Shown here one piece after another: positions 23,701 through 36,686 of a stretch of 64,000 nucleotides of DNA (its first letter is position 1; each line of letters starts with the position of its first letter). This DNA comes from Trichoplax adhaerens. Its lineage: Eukaryota > Placozoa > Uniplacotomia > Trichoplacea > Trichoplacidae. Both the position numbers and the translations under genes were made by a program. The notes under the pieces were generated by a model that did not search any database, was not told where the DNA came from, and saw only the letters and a list, made by a program, of their open reading frames with translations. The DNA is taken from contig NW_002060949.1 in assembly GCF_000150275.1 (NCBI RefSeq), positions 1,237,836-1,301,835 of the forward strand, read 5' to 3'.

Positions 23701-26700
23701 GTATGTAGAACAATAGATCGATTTGACACGTCTCCGATAGAGGATTGTATACCAGTAGCATATTCTTTTGCATCGCTTGCCTACATAATTGAGTTAAATT
23801 GAAGAAAGAGCATATCAAATTATTGCCATTAATGATCATGAAATGCATTTTTCGTATAGAAATAAGTAATAATACCTTTCTCATTTCTTGAAGTGATAAA
23901 GGTTCGAGTGACCTTGCCAAGCTATCTAAATTGATAGTCTATAATTTAAGTATTTCCATAGATAATGAAAATTATTAGTACAGGGATGACACTAAAGGTC
24001 AATGTAAAAATAAAAATTTTATTATTAGTGTTACCATATCTAAATTATTGCCATGAAGATTAAGTAAAGTATTTAAATACGTAATAGTGTGCAAATAAGA
24101 TTGCGTGCTCCCTCCAGTCTATACTCTACAAGTACATCTGATTTAAACACGACTGTACAATGTAGTAAATATATTTTTTATTCAAGTAACTGTATCCAAT
24201 TAATAGTTATAATTTTGGGTATTCAGATATATAATGTGAGTTAACGCATAAGGATCACCTGATATAGCAGATTTTAACCATCATTTTTATCATTAACATT
24301 AGTGTATCACTATCGACATGGATAAATAAATTACCTGGCCGGTATTATTAATGCCCAAAATAGAGCTCGCATTAGCAAGCATACTACGATATTGGGCAAG
24401 TTCAATCTACGGGTAATAGAATATTTAGTAAAATCATCAAGTCATTTTAATTTATATCAACAGATATCGTTTGAAAATTCTTTAAAGGGATACCTCCGAT
24501 TGATTAATTCTTTGTTCCAATCTTCGCAATATATCATTCGGTGCATTTGCCACATCTTGAGCTAAATCTTGTAAACGAGTTTTGTTCAACTGTTGAATTA
24601 ATGGCATGATGCACTGGTTTCCACAATCTTTCATAGTATAATGAAAATATTAGTAATAATACAATATCATTCCGAACAAGATGTCTCATACTGGCTTATT
24701 GTGCAGCAGTAAAATTACTAGATATTACGATAACATAGCATTAACAAGTTAATTTTTTCAATGGTGAGGTTATGTCATTCAATGAATAAGAAATTTCGTT
24801 AGAGTCAAATATAACTTGTGACTGGTTCTAATGGAACAAAAATAACTTTATATTTGTACTTACTAACGCAGCTGCCTGATTGATTGTAGTGCATAGGGCG
24901 ACATTGATCGCATTTATCGCCAATATTGCCATCTTTACAATAGCACCGACCTTGATTATCGCATAGTGCTCCTCCATCGACAGATCCATTAACGTTACAA
25001 TTGCAAGCTATAACACAATTAGAGGCAAGAATCAATCATGAGGCCGACCACCATAACGAACTGTAACTCAGCTAACTTGCAACATGCGATTAAACTTATT
25101 CAGCCTGCTATAACTAGCCTTATTAATAATACACGATATATCGAATTACGTAGTGTATAATAATTTTTAATCATTCAAATAGTTTGAGAATCATATTCAA
25201 TCCTTAAAATGAACATTTACGTTACTCTAATCTGCCTACAAGTGAATAGCCTATATCAACCATAGTGCACATTTACTTTATTGTGGTGAGCAAGAAGGGA
25301 TAAAAAATAATAAAGAGATTCAGCAGGTGGACACTAGCTAGTCCGATATCAGGTGAGATGCTAGTATATGAACATGCACATTATAGACGCTTTGTTTCTG
25401 GAAAGTAAAATATGCGTATATATGCAATAGTGCTCAAATAAGCAAAAGTACGATTTGCAAAATTTTATCAATGTGGGAGAAAGAACAGTTTCAATAGGAA
25501 GAATTGATACCTTAGATAGTTTAGACGATTCAAATTTAAAAATCTTAAATGATAGGCTTATAAAAGAATAATAACGCTGTTAACATGAAACAGCCACTAC
25601 TTTACTAATACTTTAGTGAATCTTTTCTTTTCGTGTATCTATTTCCTTAAGATTGATACATACACGCCCTTAAATTACTCGTGCGTCAATACTTGTATTT
25701 TTGTCATTACCTTGGCAATCGTTGTTGGTAAAATAATGACTGGGAAGACAATTATCACAGCGAATACCCGTATAATTAGCTCTACATTGGCATTGTCCAC
25801 TAGTATCACAAGCAGAACTTATAGAACCATCCACATCGCAAAGGCAATCAATACATTGGCCAAAATACATAAAAGTATTAGTCTAAATATGAGAAAAAGA
25901 ACAAACATAATCAAAGGGATAGCCATTTTTAGTTATGAAATCATTTTAGTATCCTATATTGAATCTATGATAATTGTTATCCATCGCTACACATAAGTAA
26001 TACTTTATTGCCGTAGCTATATACTAATTGATAGCTCTGAGAAATGAAATAAGATAAATTACGAGGTAAAATATCGAAAAATGATAGGATTAACTATTTC
26101 ATGGATGTACTTAACCATGCTATGCTTTTATAATGTGCTCTGCAGATAGAAATCACGCACAATGCCCTGTCTGAGTAAACTTACAATGCAGCTATCACAT
26201 TTATATCCCGTATAATTTGGTTTGCAAGTACATCTGCCACTGCTATTACATTGGTGAGATAATGAACCTGTTTGGCTGCAACTGCACTCTACGAAGTAGA
26301 TTAAATGAGAGAATTTAAAGCATCGAACAAGAAAATTTGTATTAGCAATATCTAAAAAATTTGTCGTTAACATGTATTTATATTTCGTTACAGTTATTTT
26401 GTTACTCGTATATCCATGCCGCAGATTTTTAAAACAAACTTACGGCGGCAATTCTTAGCTACAATTGCATCACCAAAGTAACCGTCAGCGCAAATTTGGC
26501 ATTGATCACCAGCTGTATTCCGAATACATTTTAAACATTGGCCAGTCGTTCTATTGCAGTTACCAGCTTGTGTTAGATCGATATTCCCGTTGCACTCACA
26601 TGGTTTACATATGTCACCAGCACTCCTTGGATTACCAAAATAGCCATCCGCACATCTGTATTTGTTACGTATATTAAAAAATAGTCCCTTAGTTTACAGT

Positions 26701-29700
26701 AAGATGCAGCGATCAATGGTATCAGGATATAAGATTATGAATGGATTTGCATACGTATGTTATCCATTTATTACGCAATGGCCCAGACCCTTTAATCATA
26801 ACATTATTTTTGGTAGATAATTAACTTACTGGGATTAACTGATAGCAATTCTATGTCTATTTTCATTTAGACTAGTATAGATTTGCGTGATTTTAAATGT
26901 TGTTTGTAATGAGTTTACAAAGCTAAGCTATGCTATCTGGTTATATTTAAAAGGAGAAATATACAATTTTCTGACTGTAGCTTCCTGGCGATAAGTACTA
27001 TAGTTCATCAGCACACTGAGCTCAGTGTGCAAGCATTTGATTAGAAACTTGTGTAAACAGTGATTGCTATCTCTGTTTAAAGATTTCGGATGTAACACTG
27101 ATTTAATTTAATATCAAGGTCATTTCATTACGGTAAAAGGGTCTTACCTTTCACAGTATTTGCCTAGATATTGTTGCGAGCAATTTAGACAAGTATATGA
27201 GCCCATCCCATCTGATTGACAGGTGGGGCTAAAGCTAAAAAAAATGAAAAGTATGTCATACAATGTCTATAAAATATTAATTTATGGTATCAGAACTTAA
27301 ATTCAGTTGTAATTAATGTTATTATACAGTATTTTATAGCAAGTATCATACTGCATATATTATTACGCCTGATGTTTAGTAAATGTTCACACATATTTGT
27401 ATTCATATTTATACTACAGAAAATAACTAGTTAACTAGATTAATAATCCAAAAGATCGGCGTACTTGTTTGCTGACACTAAGGGACAAGCACACGGAGTA
27501 CAATCGTTTACGTTGCCCTGCTTAGCATTTCCATAAAAGCCTACTTTACACTGATCGCAAAATCTTCCATCTGTATTATGTTGACAATTCTATAATATAT
27601 CAAAATTTAATATGAATGTGACAGGTATGAAAGGTTGAGTTATGAAAGACAAGATAAACTCATGATACATTAACTTTTATTCTCTATGGTAAGGGAATTA
27701 TATATAAAGCATACCTGGCACACGCCTGTTTCAGAATCACAAACGCCGGAATGTCCATTACATTGGCATAATATGCAAGTTCCATTGCTAGCTCTTTTGT
27801 AACCTGCACCACATTTTTCACAAGACGTACCGGCATAACCAATAGGGCAATTGCATACTTCAATAATAGGTGCAGCAGCTCCTACGGTATTATTAGCTAC
27901 TGCAACATCGATTCGGATATTACTGAGACTGTATGAGACGTGAGATCGATAAATCGTTAGTATTCTTAAGGAAACGTAAACAAGGAACTGATCTGAGATT
28001 TTACAGGAATACCAGTTTCAAACAATAATTACAGGGAAACTGAAATTACAGCTTACTCTGCTGTAGACTGGTCTACTCCAAAACGAGCTCTTATTAATAC
28101 AGATGATAATCTGGCCAAAATTCTCATAAATTCAGATCTTGTCACAAGTTTATTACTAGGACTAATTCTCCATCCATCTTCTCGCAATGTAACAGCTTGA
28201 TTCACTGTTACATGATTTAGTGTATTTGGTAAACTTCTGTATATTATTGTGTTATCGTCACCACCCTAATCGTAAGACCATAATATTATTAAAATTACAG
28301 AATCAGTAAAAAGAAATCAATTTGTCGAAGTTATTTATTTCGACAAATTGATTCCATTTTATTGATTCTATGATCATATGTTAAAAAAGGACTTTTACAA
28401 ATATTTTTCATACAGTAAAGATAAGATCCTGATCGGTCGACATGGTACTGGAAGTTTGGCTATCATATTGAATATCAAATCGAAGAAATCCTCCATAAGA
28501 CGTGATCTGATTCCGTTGGAATAAGATAAAATTTAGTTACAACAACTTTGTTGAAATTATAAAGTCATAACACCTCGTCATTGCTTTCAGTAGATTATTT
28601 TAATGCAATGATTGCAGAAAGTGATACCTTATTTCTTAAGAAAACTTCTGGCACTTTCCAATAATAAATTTGACGTTGTAATTGGCTACTCAGTTGATTG
28701 TGATTTATTCTGATTCTAGGTGGTCCTGTCGTGACATTCACGCCCGAAGTAGCAGGTAAGGCGTTAAGATTATCAATAACTATCCAATCCGCTGAGATTG
28801 GCCATGGTTGCTATTAAACGTGCATTGTGATCATTGTGTTAGTTTATTTACCATTAGATTATTAAAGTATAATTATAGCAAATAACTGAAAATAATTTCT
28901 TACAACAGTCCAGTTATAATTTGATGAGGTACAAGCAGAAGCAAAGCCAGAGCAGTAGCAAGGTGTACAACCAGCAACGGAATTGGAATTAAAGTAATAT
29001 GTTGTAGCTTTACATCGATTACATTGCAATCCTTCAACGTTGGCCTTAAAAGGAAAAATTAATTTTTACAATTAAAATCCAGGGTACAAGTTTAATGTAA
29101 CAGAATCAAATATCCCCCTAGAATTGATCAAATATAAGAACATGCGACATTAACTAACTTTGCATTGACATTGGCCTGTGGTATCATGGCAATCACATGT
29201 CTGGCTACCAGTACCATTGGTTCGACATGATGATGTTGATACTCCAAACGGATTACATTGGCAACTTTTACAGCTTGGATATCCATACATGCCAAAAATA
29301 CATTGATTACATCGTCGACCGGCGTAATTTCCTTTACAACTAAAGAGTAGGGGAATGATTATAATGAAATTAAGTGTCATCGCAAAAAAAACGTGTATCT
29401 CACAATCATTTGTTGATCAGAATTATATCCGAAGTGGAAGCGTGAAATTTGCTTTACCTGCATTGTCCGCTGCTATAATTACATTGTAGCGAATGAGAAC
29501 CAAAAGGCGAACAATTGCATAACTAGAAATTATAACATGTCATAAAATGATTTAAACAATACAACAAAACTTTATTAAGACATTAATTGACCATTTACAT
29601 CGATAATTGTAATTGTACATTAAATTAGTTATTCCAGTCTATTTATGTTACAAATTGATTTAGATACGTGTTAACTAAGTAAGCTAATCTTTTGTTAGTG

Positions 29701-32700
29701 TTCTGGATAACATGTATCATGTCCTTAGACTTTCAAACTATTCTAATCATTTTGACTGCACTTGTTATATCAAGTTGTTTATCCTTAATAACTTGAAAGC
29801 GATTATGCCAAGACTTAACAGGTTTTAATGTAGTACCACCATAACTACAATTATATGCTTTGCTCGGCTTGCCCTCCCAGTGTCTCTATTAGCGCAAGGC
29901 TGCTACAATTATTTTTTAATTCTGTTCAACTTCAAAACTATTAAGTGTCAAAATTGGAGTAGATACAGTCATTGTAGTTGTAGCCCTTACTCGAAAAATA
30001 AGTTTCACCGTAGATTTGCATAAGCAACTATGTATATCAAACAGGTACTAACGCAAATAGATATGTATAGTTAGCATTTCGCTCTTAATACAGCCGAGAT
30101 TGTCAGCTTTAGGCTCGCACATTTACGTGCAGTTACTGATATGTAATCAATAGTTTTTAGCAGAAGTGTAAAATCAAATATTTAGGGCGTTTTCCATACT
30201 CCGAGAAAGATCTCGTATGAGTCAGCTAGTTACGGCCCATAATTTAAAAACTCATTTAAAATTTACGTAAACATCAAATGAAAGAATGGCATGTAAACCA
30301 GACTATCACTTTGGTATTGGTTACCTGGCAACCTTCCAATGGATCGTAGCCGTAGGCTTGTGGAGCACAAGTATCACAATATTTTCCTTCAACATGTGGT
30401 GGACAGTCACAGTTTCCAGTCGAAGCGTCGCATGCACCTCCGGTTTTTGAGCAATTACAAGGCGCACAACCATCTTTTGTAAAGTTCCAGTAGCCTCTAG
30501 CGCATCTACATATAAAGCGGATTCAATTTAATATTGTATTACAATGATTGATGGATAACATGCCTAAAAGGAAAGCTTATACACAATACTGATCAATGTT
30601 AGTCATAATATCATAAATTAAAGAAAATATGTTACCTGCTGCAATCCCGTCCTCCGATGCCAGGCTTACATGGACATTGACCAGAACTGGTATCGCAACT
30701 TGATAAAGGGCTAACCGAGCCCACTGGATGACAATCGCAACTTTTGCAACTTGAGTTACTTTCTAGTCCATAATAGCCAACCTATATAAAATTAAATCCT
30801 TTACTTAATAAGATATTACAGGAAACAGGTTATAGAGAAAAAAAATTGAACCTATGGAAGATTCTAATAACAGTTCTATGATGTGTTTACAAATAAGTAT
30901 TGAACACCTATGGTGCTTCTTAATACGGTATAAAAATATAGATGCATTAAATGTATAGACAAGAACTACAATATAGTTGTAATGATATTTATAAGTCTTT
31001 TTGCCTATAAAGTCCGATATCTATTACAAAATAAAAGTGTCGCTCAAATCGATCATTAAGCCAGGAATAAAACTGACTACAGGGTGATTTTCATGATAAT
31101 GAAACCAAAGCCTTTCATAGATACCTACATACATATTCGACGCCTACTGCATATTTTAATGACGGCGTCCCAGTTGCTACATCATTAAAGTACAGGAACG
31201 CCAGCTACAGGATAATTTTAAAGAATAATAATAACTGTAAACTTTATGCTTACGTACTCGACACTTATCGCACGTTCGTCCAATAACAAATGGCTTACAA
31301 GGACATTCTCCGTTATTTTTGTCACATGCTTGGCTTCTGGATCCGAACTGATTACATCCACATGCTTATGTAATATAAATTGCAATTTATTTAGACTATA
31401 TGTGATTAACTGGTAATGATTGAAATTGTTACAGCAAATAGCCGAAACTCATCGTCAAATAAAATTGAAAATTTCAACTAAATTATAAAGCCATTTAAAA
31501 TCATGAAAAATAAATGATAAAAAAGTCAATGTTGTAGAATGAGTTTCAAGGAGCTTCCATAACATGTGCTTACCTCTGCAGTTTTTTAAAGTGACTGCAT
31601 CACCATAATAATCATCAGCACATACTTGACATTGATCTCCTGTTGTATTGCCTTGGCATTTTAAGCAAACACCAGTTGTTGTATTACAATTTCCTTGTAG
31701 CGAAAGGTTGATATTACCACTACAATTACAAGGTCGGCAAGTTTGATTAATTTCTTTAGGATTGCCATAGTAGCCATCAGAACAACTCTGACAAGTTTGT
31801 CCAGTATAACCAGTTGAACAGTTAGTACAAAGTAAATTAACGCCATCAGCTAGTAATTGACATGTTGGACTAAAGTTATTGCTGGCCACAGATAAAGGAC
31901 ACGCACATTGTTTACAATCATTAGGCGTTCCATACGTAGCATTGCCATAATAACCTTATAAATGATCATTTAATTAAAAAACACTTTGAATTAAGATAAT
32001 AAGATTATTACCTTTAATCAAGTCGCTTACCTAATTGGCATTGTCCACAGTCACTACCTTGGGTGTTATGTTGACAGTTATAACAGATACCAGTAATATC
32101 GTCGCAGGAATCAGTATGATTGTTACATTTGCATGGTATACATTTGCCATTTAATTGACCATTTTCGCGACGATATCCAGTTGTACATCTCTATTGAAGA
32201 CAAGTAATATGATATAAAACGAAAGCGATAGTACAATTGCATCTAATTTTATATTGTAATAATCATGATTAAAGTCGATGATATGCCATCCAGTAATTTA
32301 AACGTAAAAAATTCGGTGTTACTTTAAAATATTGATTTGATTTACTTCACATGATAATCCAGCGTATCCAGTAGGACACTGGCATTTTTCTACTTTAACT
32401 GTGCCATCTGAACTGTAAGTCCCTTCAATTCCTTTCGTCAGAGTGATATTACTAACGTAGGAATTTCTTTGATTAGAAATAAAACTTAGACGGATAAATA
32501 CTCCTGTTACATGATTCAATGTCATCATAAATTGTTCACGAGTTACTGGATTGCCAGTGCTGTTGTGGGTCCATTCAGTCTATTGATTTTGTATACAGCA
32601 AAAGCAATATTATATATTGATTGATAATAATAATATGTACCCATTAAAAAGAGAATAGAAATAGTTATTAATTCATAGATATTGATACATGGTATCTGAA

Positions 32701-35700
32701 TCATTAATTTTCGTCTTAAATCAGTTGTTACCTCTAATAGTCGTGCTTGAACTTCTCCTAGAACATCGAATTTTAAAGGTTGTGCTTGATTCCTCAATCT
32801 CATGCCATTACTACCAATAATAACTATTTCTGGTCGAAATTCTCGAGTTACTGTCAATGTGGTAACGTACTGTAATGTATATCGAAAATTTTCACCATAC
32901 GATGTCAACTAAGATTTAAAAATAGCCAGAAAAATAGTTAAATTAAGAGAGTATAAGCTATGGTGCATTGCAACGCTGGTAGTTTAGTGGGTATTTTATA
33001 ATAAATAAATGTTAAATATTTACAATAAATTAAATATTATTAATTAATTATATGTCACAATCAATCTTATTAGAAGTACCAAATTTCCGGTATATTCATT
33101 AGGAGCTTGCCAGTGGAATGTGTCAGCTCCATCAGTAAGGTTATAGTTAAGTCTATTATGCTGTACTATTACTGAAAAAGAATTTTGATTTCTGACATCA
33201 TAAACTTTCCAGCCGCTTAGAGAGCTGACCTGTAGTAATTATGAAAGAGGAAATAATTAGTATCGTCATCATATCCTTAGCTTATGGTGTCACGTTGGCC
33301 ATCTAATGTAGCTGCTATATAAATAAAATTATTTTACCTGTTTCTTAACTAAATTTGAACTACTACAAGTTGATGTCAAGTTGAAGCAATAGCATTTTGT
33401 ACACCCGACAGGATCATTATTATCCAATCCATATGTACCCGGTTTACATTGACGACAACCACTTCCTTGAACATTAGGCTATACAATTGATCAAGTTATA
33501 GTATGGTAAGAATTGAAAATATTCAATATTAACGATAAATAATACCTTGCATTGGCAATTAGTACTTTGACAAGTGGAATTAACACTGCCGAATGGATTA
33601 CATCGACAAGGGCTACATATCGGAAAACCATCAAACCCGATAGCGCATCGATCACATTTGCTTCCTGTGACATATTGCTTACAGAAACAGTCTCCAGAGT
33701 TCTATTTATATATAACATGAGAATTTAAAACATATAGTATATGACTACCTAGAGCTATAGGATGCTCACTTAAAAGTAAATCTATTGCAGGGATAATACA
33801 ACATGGAATAATAAATATCAGTAATGTTGGATTTAAATAAGACTATAAAGCGTTATTAATAGAGAGATTGAATTAAAGTATTGGTATTTTTTGGATAGCT
33901 AAATCGATAAAAAAGAAATCGACTTACCATTTGTGGATAACTACGAGCTTCTTCTTCATCTCTTATACAAGATCCAGTTGGTCTTCCTGGTTCATCACGT
34001 ATTCCAGCTGCATTGCATCCACATGCTTGGCATGCATCTATGGCACTGCGTGAAACACCAGTTGGTCGATAATAGAGATATTTACATCGTTGGCAATTTA
34101 TGCCTTCAGTATTATGCTGGCAATTTTGACAGATTCCACCACCTTGATAATTACCATGAATATCTAAACTTTGATTTTGATCCGCTATCGTCTGATTATA
34201 TAGACACTGATTGGTATGATTGAAGCATTGACAAGCTGGATTTTTAAAATAAGAATAAAAGGTTTAATCGATTCCTATAATTCAGTCTCAAAGCTACGAT
34301 AAAATTATTTTCTGGATGCTGATAATAAATCATTCTAAATAATTGTTTGTATTTTAATCGTGATAGATTCAAAAATGAGTGTAAATAACAGTTGATTATA
34401 CTAACGTTCACAAGCATTGGATGAATTTTCAGCAGCTGGTTTCCATGACTTTTGAATAAATGAGTCACAACATCTATCACAAGATGGTCCACAAGTATTA
34501 CGCTCGCATAAGCAACTATAGCTGTCGGTTGTGCTGCTATATTCGCATCGTCTAGCATGTCCATTACACATGCATTCCCCGCTTACTGTAATTCCTTTGA
34601 TAGAGTAGAAATACTAATAGCAAGATAATGATATCAACGAAGAAATTAGTAATTGCTAAAACTTGTCCTAAATATTTGTCAATATCATAATACTGGTAGC
34701 ATTTTACCCTATCAGTAACTGAGGCATCTTGTATTTCAGGGCTCTGAATATCACCTCCTAGGGTACGTATTTGCAACAATCTTAATCGTACATATCGGGC
34801 AGATAGAAAATTCTATAATGAAGCAATAGGCATTCGATATTAAAAATAAAATGCATATGGGAACAAAATTATGGTTATGTGTAATCGACAAGATCTAAAC
34901 TAATACGGAAAGATAATTTCTTTCCTTATTGTTGACATTGTGAATATTACCCTTAATTCTTCAGTATAACCACTAATTCTAGAGCCAGGTCTCCCAGTTA
35001 AAAATTGAGCGATTACCTAGTCAAGTAGAATCCTATCGTTTAAAAATGGAATCTAAAAATGCATCCTGCAATCTTAGTGGGATTAATATTATGCCTAGTT
35101 ACAAGCTAAGATAGATATTGTTGATATCCTATAAATAAATTTAGTAAAGCTTAACATCTTAAATATAATTTAAAGGTAGAAATAATTTAAAATAATAAGT
35201 GCAGGAAAGAAATTGATAGCACTATACATTACCTGAGCATTTTGAAATTGATTAGCAACGATGCCGGTAGTAACGCATATAACTTGGCTATCGCTGGAAA
35301 ATATACCATCTGGATTAGTTTCAGTCTTAAATTGATCGTAGCACTCTGATTCAGATTGTGCGTAATATTGCCAAGCAGTAAAACTTCGCCCATCTAAAGA
35401 GCGTTCAAGGACCCATCGAGCAGGTGCAGGAGAATTAGCGGTAGCCAAAATAATGTAGGTTACCCTAAAAATCTAAGTAAATCAATCATTGCTCATTAAT
35501 ACAATATTATACATAGCGGTACATAATACAGTATAAGATTGATGAAATCATAATTATACGGGTACAGTAAGCATTCTTTAATTGTATCCTTAATGTGTGT
35601 TGCTATGGATATCATAGGTAATTGGGATAGTTATTGATGTTATTCGTTGTTAATTAAAGATACTTACGCACATGCACTGTAAACTAAGATCGAAATGAGG

Positions 35701-36686
35701 ACTGATGTCAGTAATTGACTAAATTAACTCTTTAACAAAATGCAAGCATTACTAATTGTCAACTTCGATAGTATGGTCGCGTACATTCATATAGACATAT
35801 ATCCATATAGAACGTGCAGTACGTGTATGATGATGAAAATGTGAGGCAATAAAGTGTTCTAACAACTTCGACATTAGTTTTTTTTAGGCCTAATACAAGT
35901 ATGCACAACGATACTGTTGTTATCATAGACTTCATGTACTGGATTTTCAGTCTATTGCTACGATGCATTATATTCAGTAAATTTTTTGAACGACTATATC
36001 ATCTTATTCAGTTACATTATAACTATCTGAATATCAAACTGGGTAAAGACTTTTAGTCTAATGGTATGATGATGATTAGTCAAGAAATTTGCTATTTTTT
36101 TTAGCTAGATTGCAGTTTAAATCGAACGTTCATCATTAATAATCGTTAGTATAAGAAAAAATAGCCCGGGCATGATTGATTTGTATAACGCGTTTATCGA
36201 ATAAATCAAATATTGTGATTTATCATTTATTTAATTAAAGCGTTGATCGTATATCCAAATTTCTTGAGAGCATATAGACTTGAGTAGAATAAGGAAAATA
36301 GAAGAAGGTGGAATTTTTGAAAGACACTGTAGTTCAGGCTAACTTACCTGTTTAAGATCTAAAGTGATGGTTACGTTATTATAGTCGAAACCATTTGTTA
36401 ACGTTGGAGATTGCCACCATTTTTCTGTTCCGTCGATAGCATATCCTATTGGATGGCGTTGATTGCTTGGAGCATTAGCAGTATTATCGCAAGTTGAACA
36501 ACTATCTGGCCGATCCAGTAGGCAAAAATTTTCCGGCCTATTAGTACCACATGTTGCGCTAGCAGCTATAGAAGAAGACGGTGCTAAATCGCGAACGCTT
36601 GCATCTAAAATTTGTCCTTGTACTAACGACGCTGTTAAAGTTACTACTAAAATGATTGAAGAGATAAACTGATCTACGGCTTTCAT
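16731..36686 (-). CDS. LAMA: Laminin subunit alpha with three LG domains
   Basis: Basement-membrane chain that polymerises through its LN domain, trimerises with beta and gamma chains through its coiled coil, and binds cell receptors through LG domains. The gene has dozens of exons over 20 kb. ATG at 36686 starts a signal peptide ([20 protein letters not shown]). First exons: 36348-36686, 35233-35472, 34951-35016, 34708-34812, 34406-34613. Order: LN, EGF-like LE block, L4, LE block, L4, LE block, coiled coil, three LG domains. Two L4 modules and LG at the end identify an alpha chain (alpha-1/2 layout). The last exon, 16731-16806, joins in phase and ends YGECQLSYI then TAG; its Cys is the expected final Cys of an LG domain, so the stop looks natural. 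The LG4-LG5 pair of most alpha chains is absent. No frameshift was noticed, though not every intron was checked. Confidence 0.93.
18040..19020 (-). other. Laminin alpha: LG2
   Basis: Blocks [53 protein letters not shown] and [15 protein letters not shown], then [16 protein letters not shown] and [11 protein letters not shown] closing the domain. Confidence 0.85.
19195..20453 (-). other. Laminin alpha: LG1
   Basis: Starts in the exon with [20 protein letters not shown], continues through [19 protein letters not shown] and [20 protein letters not shown], and ends in the exon with [18 protein letters not shown] and GQCQVC, the usual GC...C close of an LG fold. Confidence 0.85.
20770..24660 (-). 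other. Laminin alpha: coiled coil (domains II and I)
   Basis: Cys-poor, helix-favouring exons with heptad-like hydrophobic spacing, e.g. [71 protein letters not shown] and [20 protein letters not shown]. This is the segment that winds with beta and gamma chains. Confidence 0.85.
24800..27904 (-). other. Laminin alpha: third LE block
   Basis: LE repeats including [78 protein letters not shown] and [13 protein letters not shown], leading into the coiled coil. Confidence 0.88.
27011..27030. repeat. 20-bp perfect palindrome in a laminin intron
   Basis: GCACACTGAGCTCAGTGTGC equals its own reverse complement. It lies in the intron between LE-encoding exons at about 26.68 and 27.15 kb, in sequence less AT-rich than the surrounding intron. 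Confidence 0.9.
27905..28949 (-). other. Laminin alpha: second L4 module
   Basis: Blocks [56 protein letters not shown]-type sequence, [16 protein letters not shown] and [10 protein letters not shown], closing in [15 protein letters not shown]. The hallmark SYGGxLxF motif is intact. Confidence 0.9.
28315..28353. repeat. 15-bp stem hairpin in a laminin intron
   Basis: AATCAATTTGTCGAA (28315-28329) and TTCGACAAATTGATT (28339-28353) are exact reverse complements around a 9-base loop, within the intron between two exons of the second L4 module. Confidence 0.9.
28950..32349 (-). other. Laminin alpha: central LE block
   Basis: A long run of LE repeats, for example [105 protein letters not shown] and [13 protein letters not shown]. 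It contains an unusually long intron of about 0.8 kb near 29,540-30,320 in which I saw no gene. Confidence 0.88.
32350..33234 (-). other. Laminin alpha: first L4 (domain IV) module
   Basis: Three exons: [15 protein letters not shown] with [12 protein letters not shown], then [14 protein letters not shown], then [19 protein letters not shown] with NSYVSNITL. It closes into [13 protein letters not shown], the split LE repeat that normally follows L4. Confidence 0.88.
33235..34599 (-). other. Laminin alpha: first LE (EGF-like) block
   Basis: About four laminin-type EGF repeats, showing the eight-Cys pattern: [56 protein letters not shown] and [16 protein letters not shown]. Introns fall inside and between repeats. 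Confidence 0.88.
34600..36611 (-). other. Laminin alpha: LN (domain VI)
   Basis: Exons from just after the signal peptide to 34613. Visible marks: [33 protein letters not shown] followed by [60 protein letters not shown] and [16 protein letters not shown]. This is the network-forming head, and all its usual blocks are present. Confidence 0.92.
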
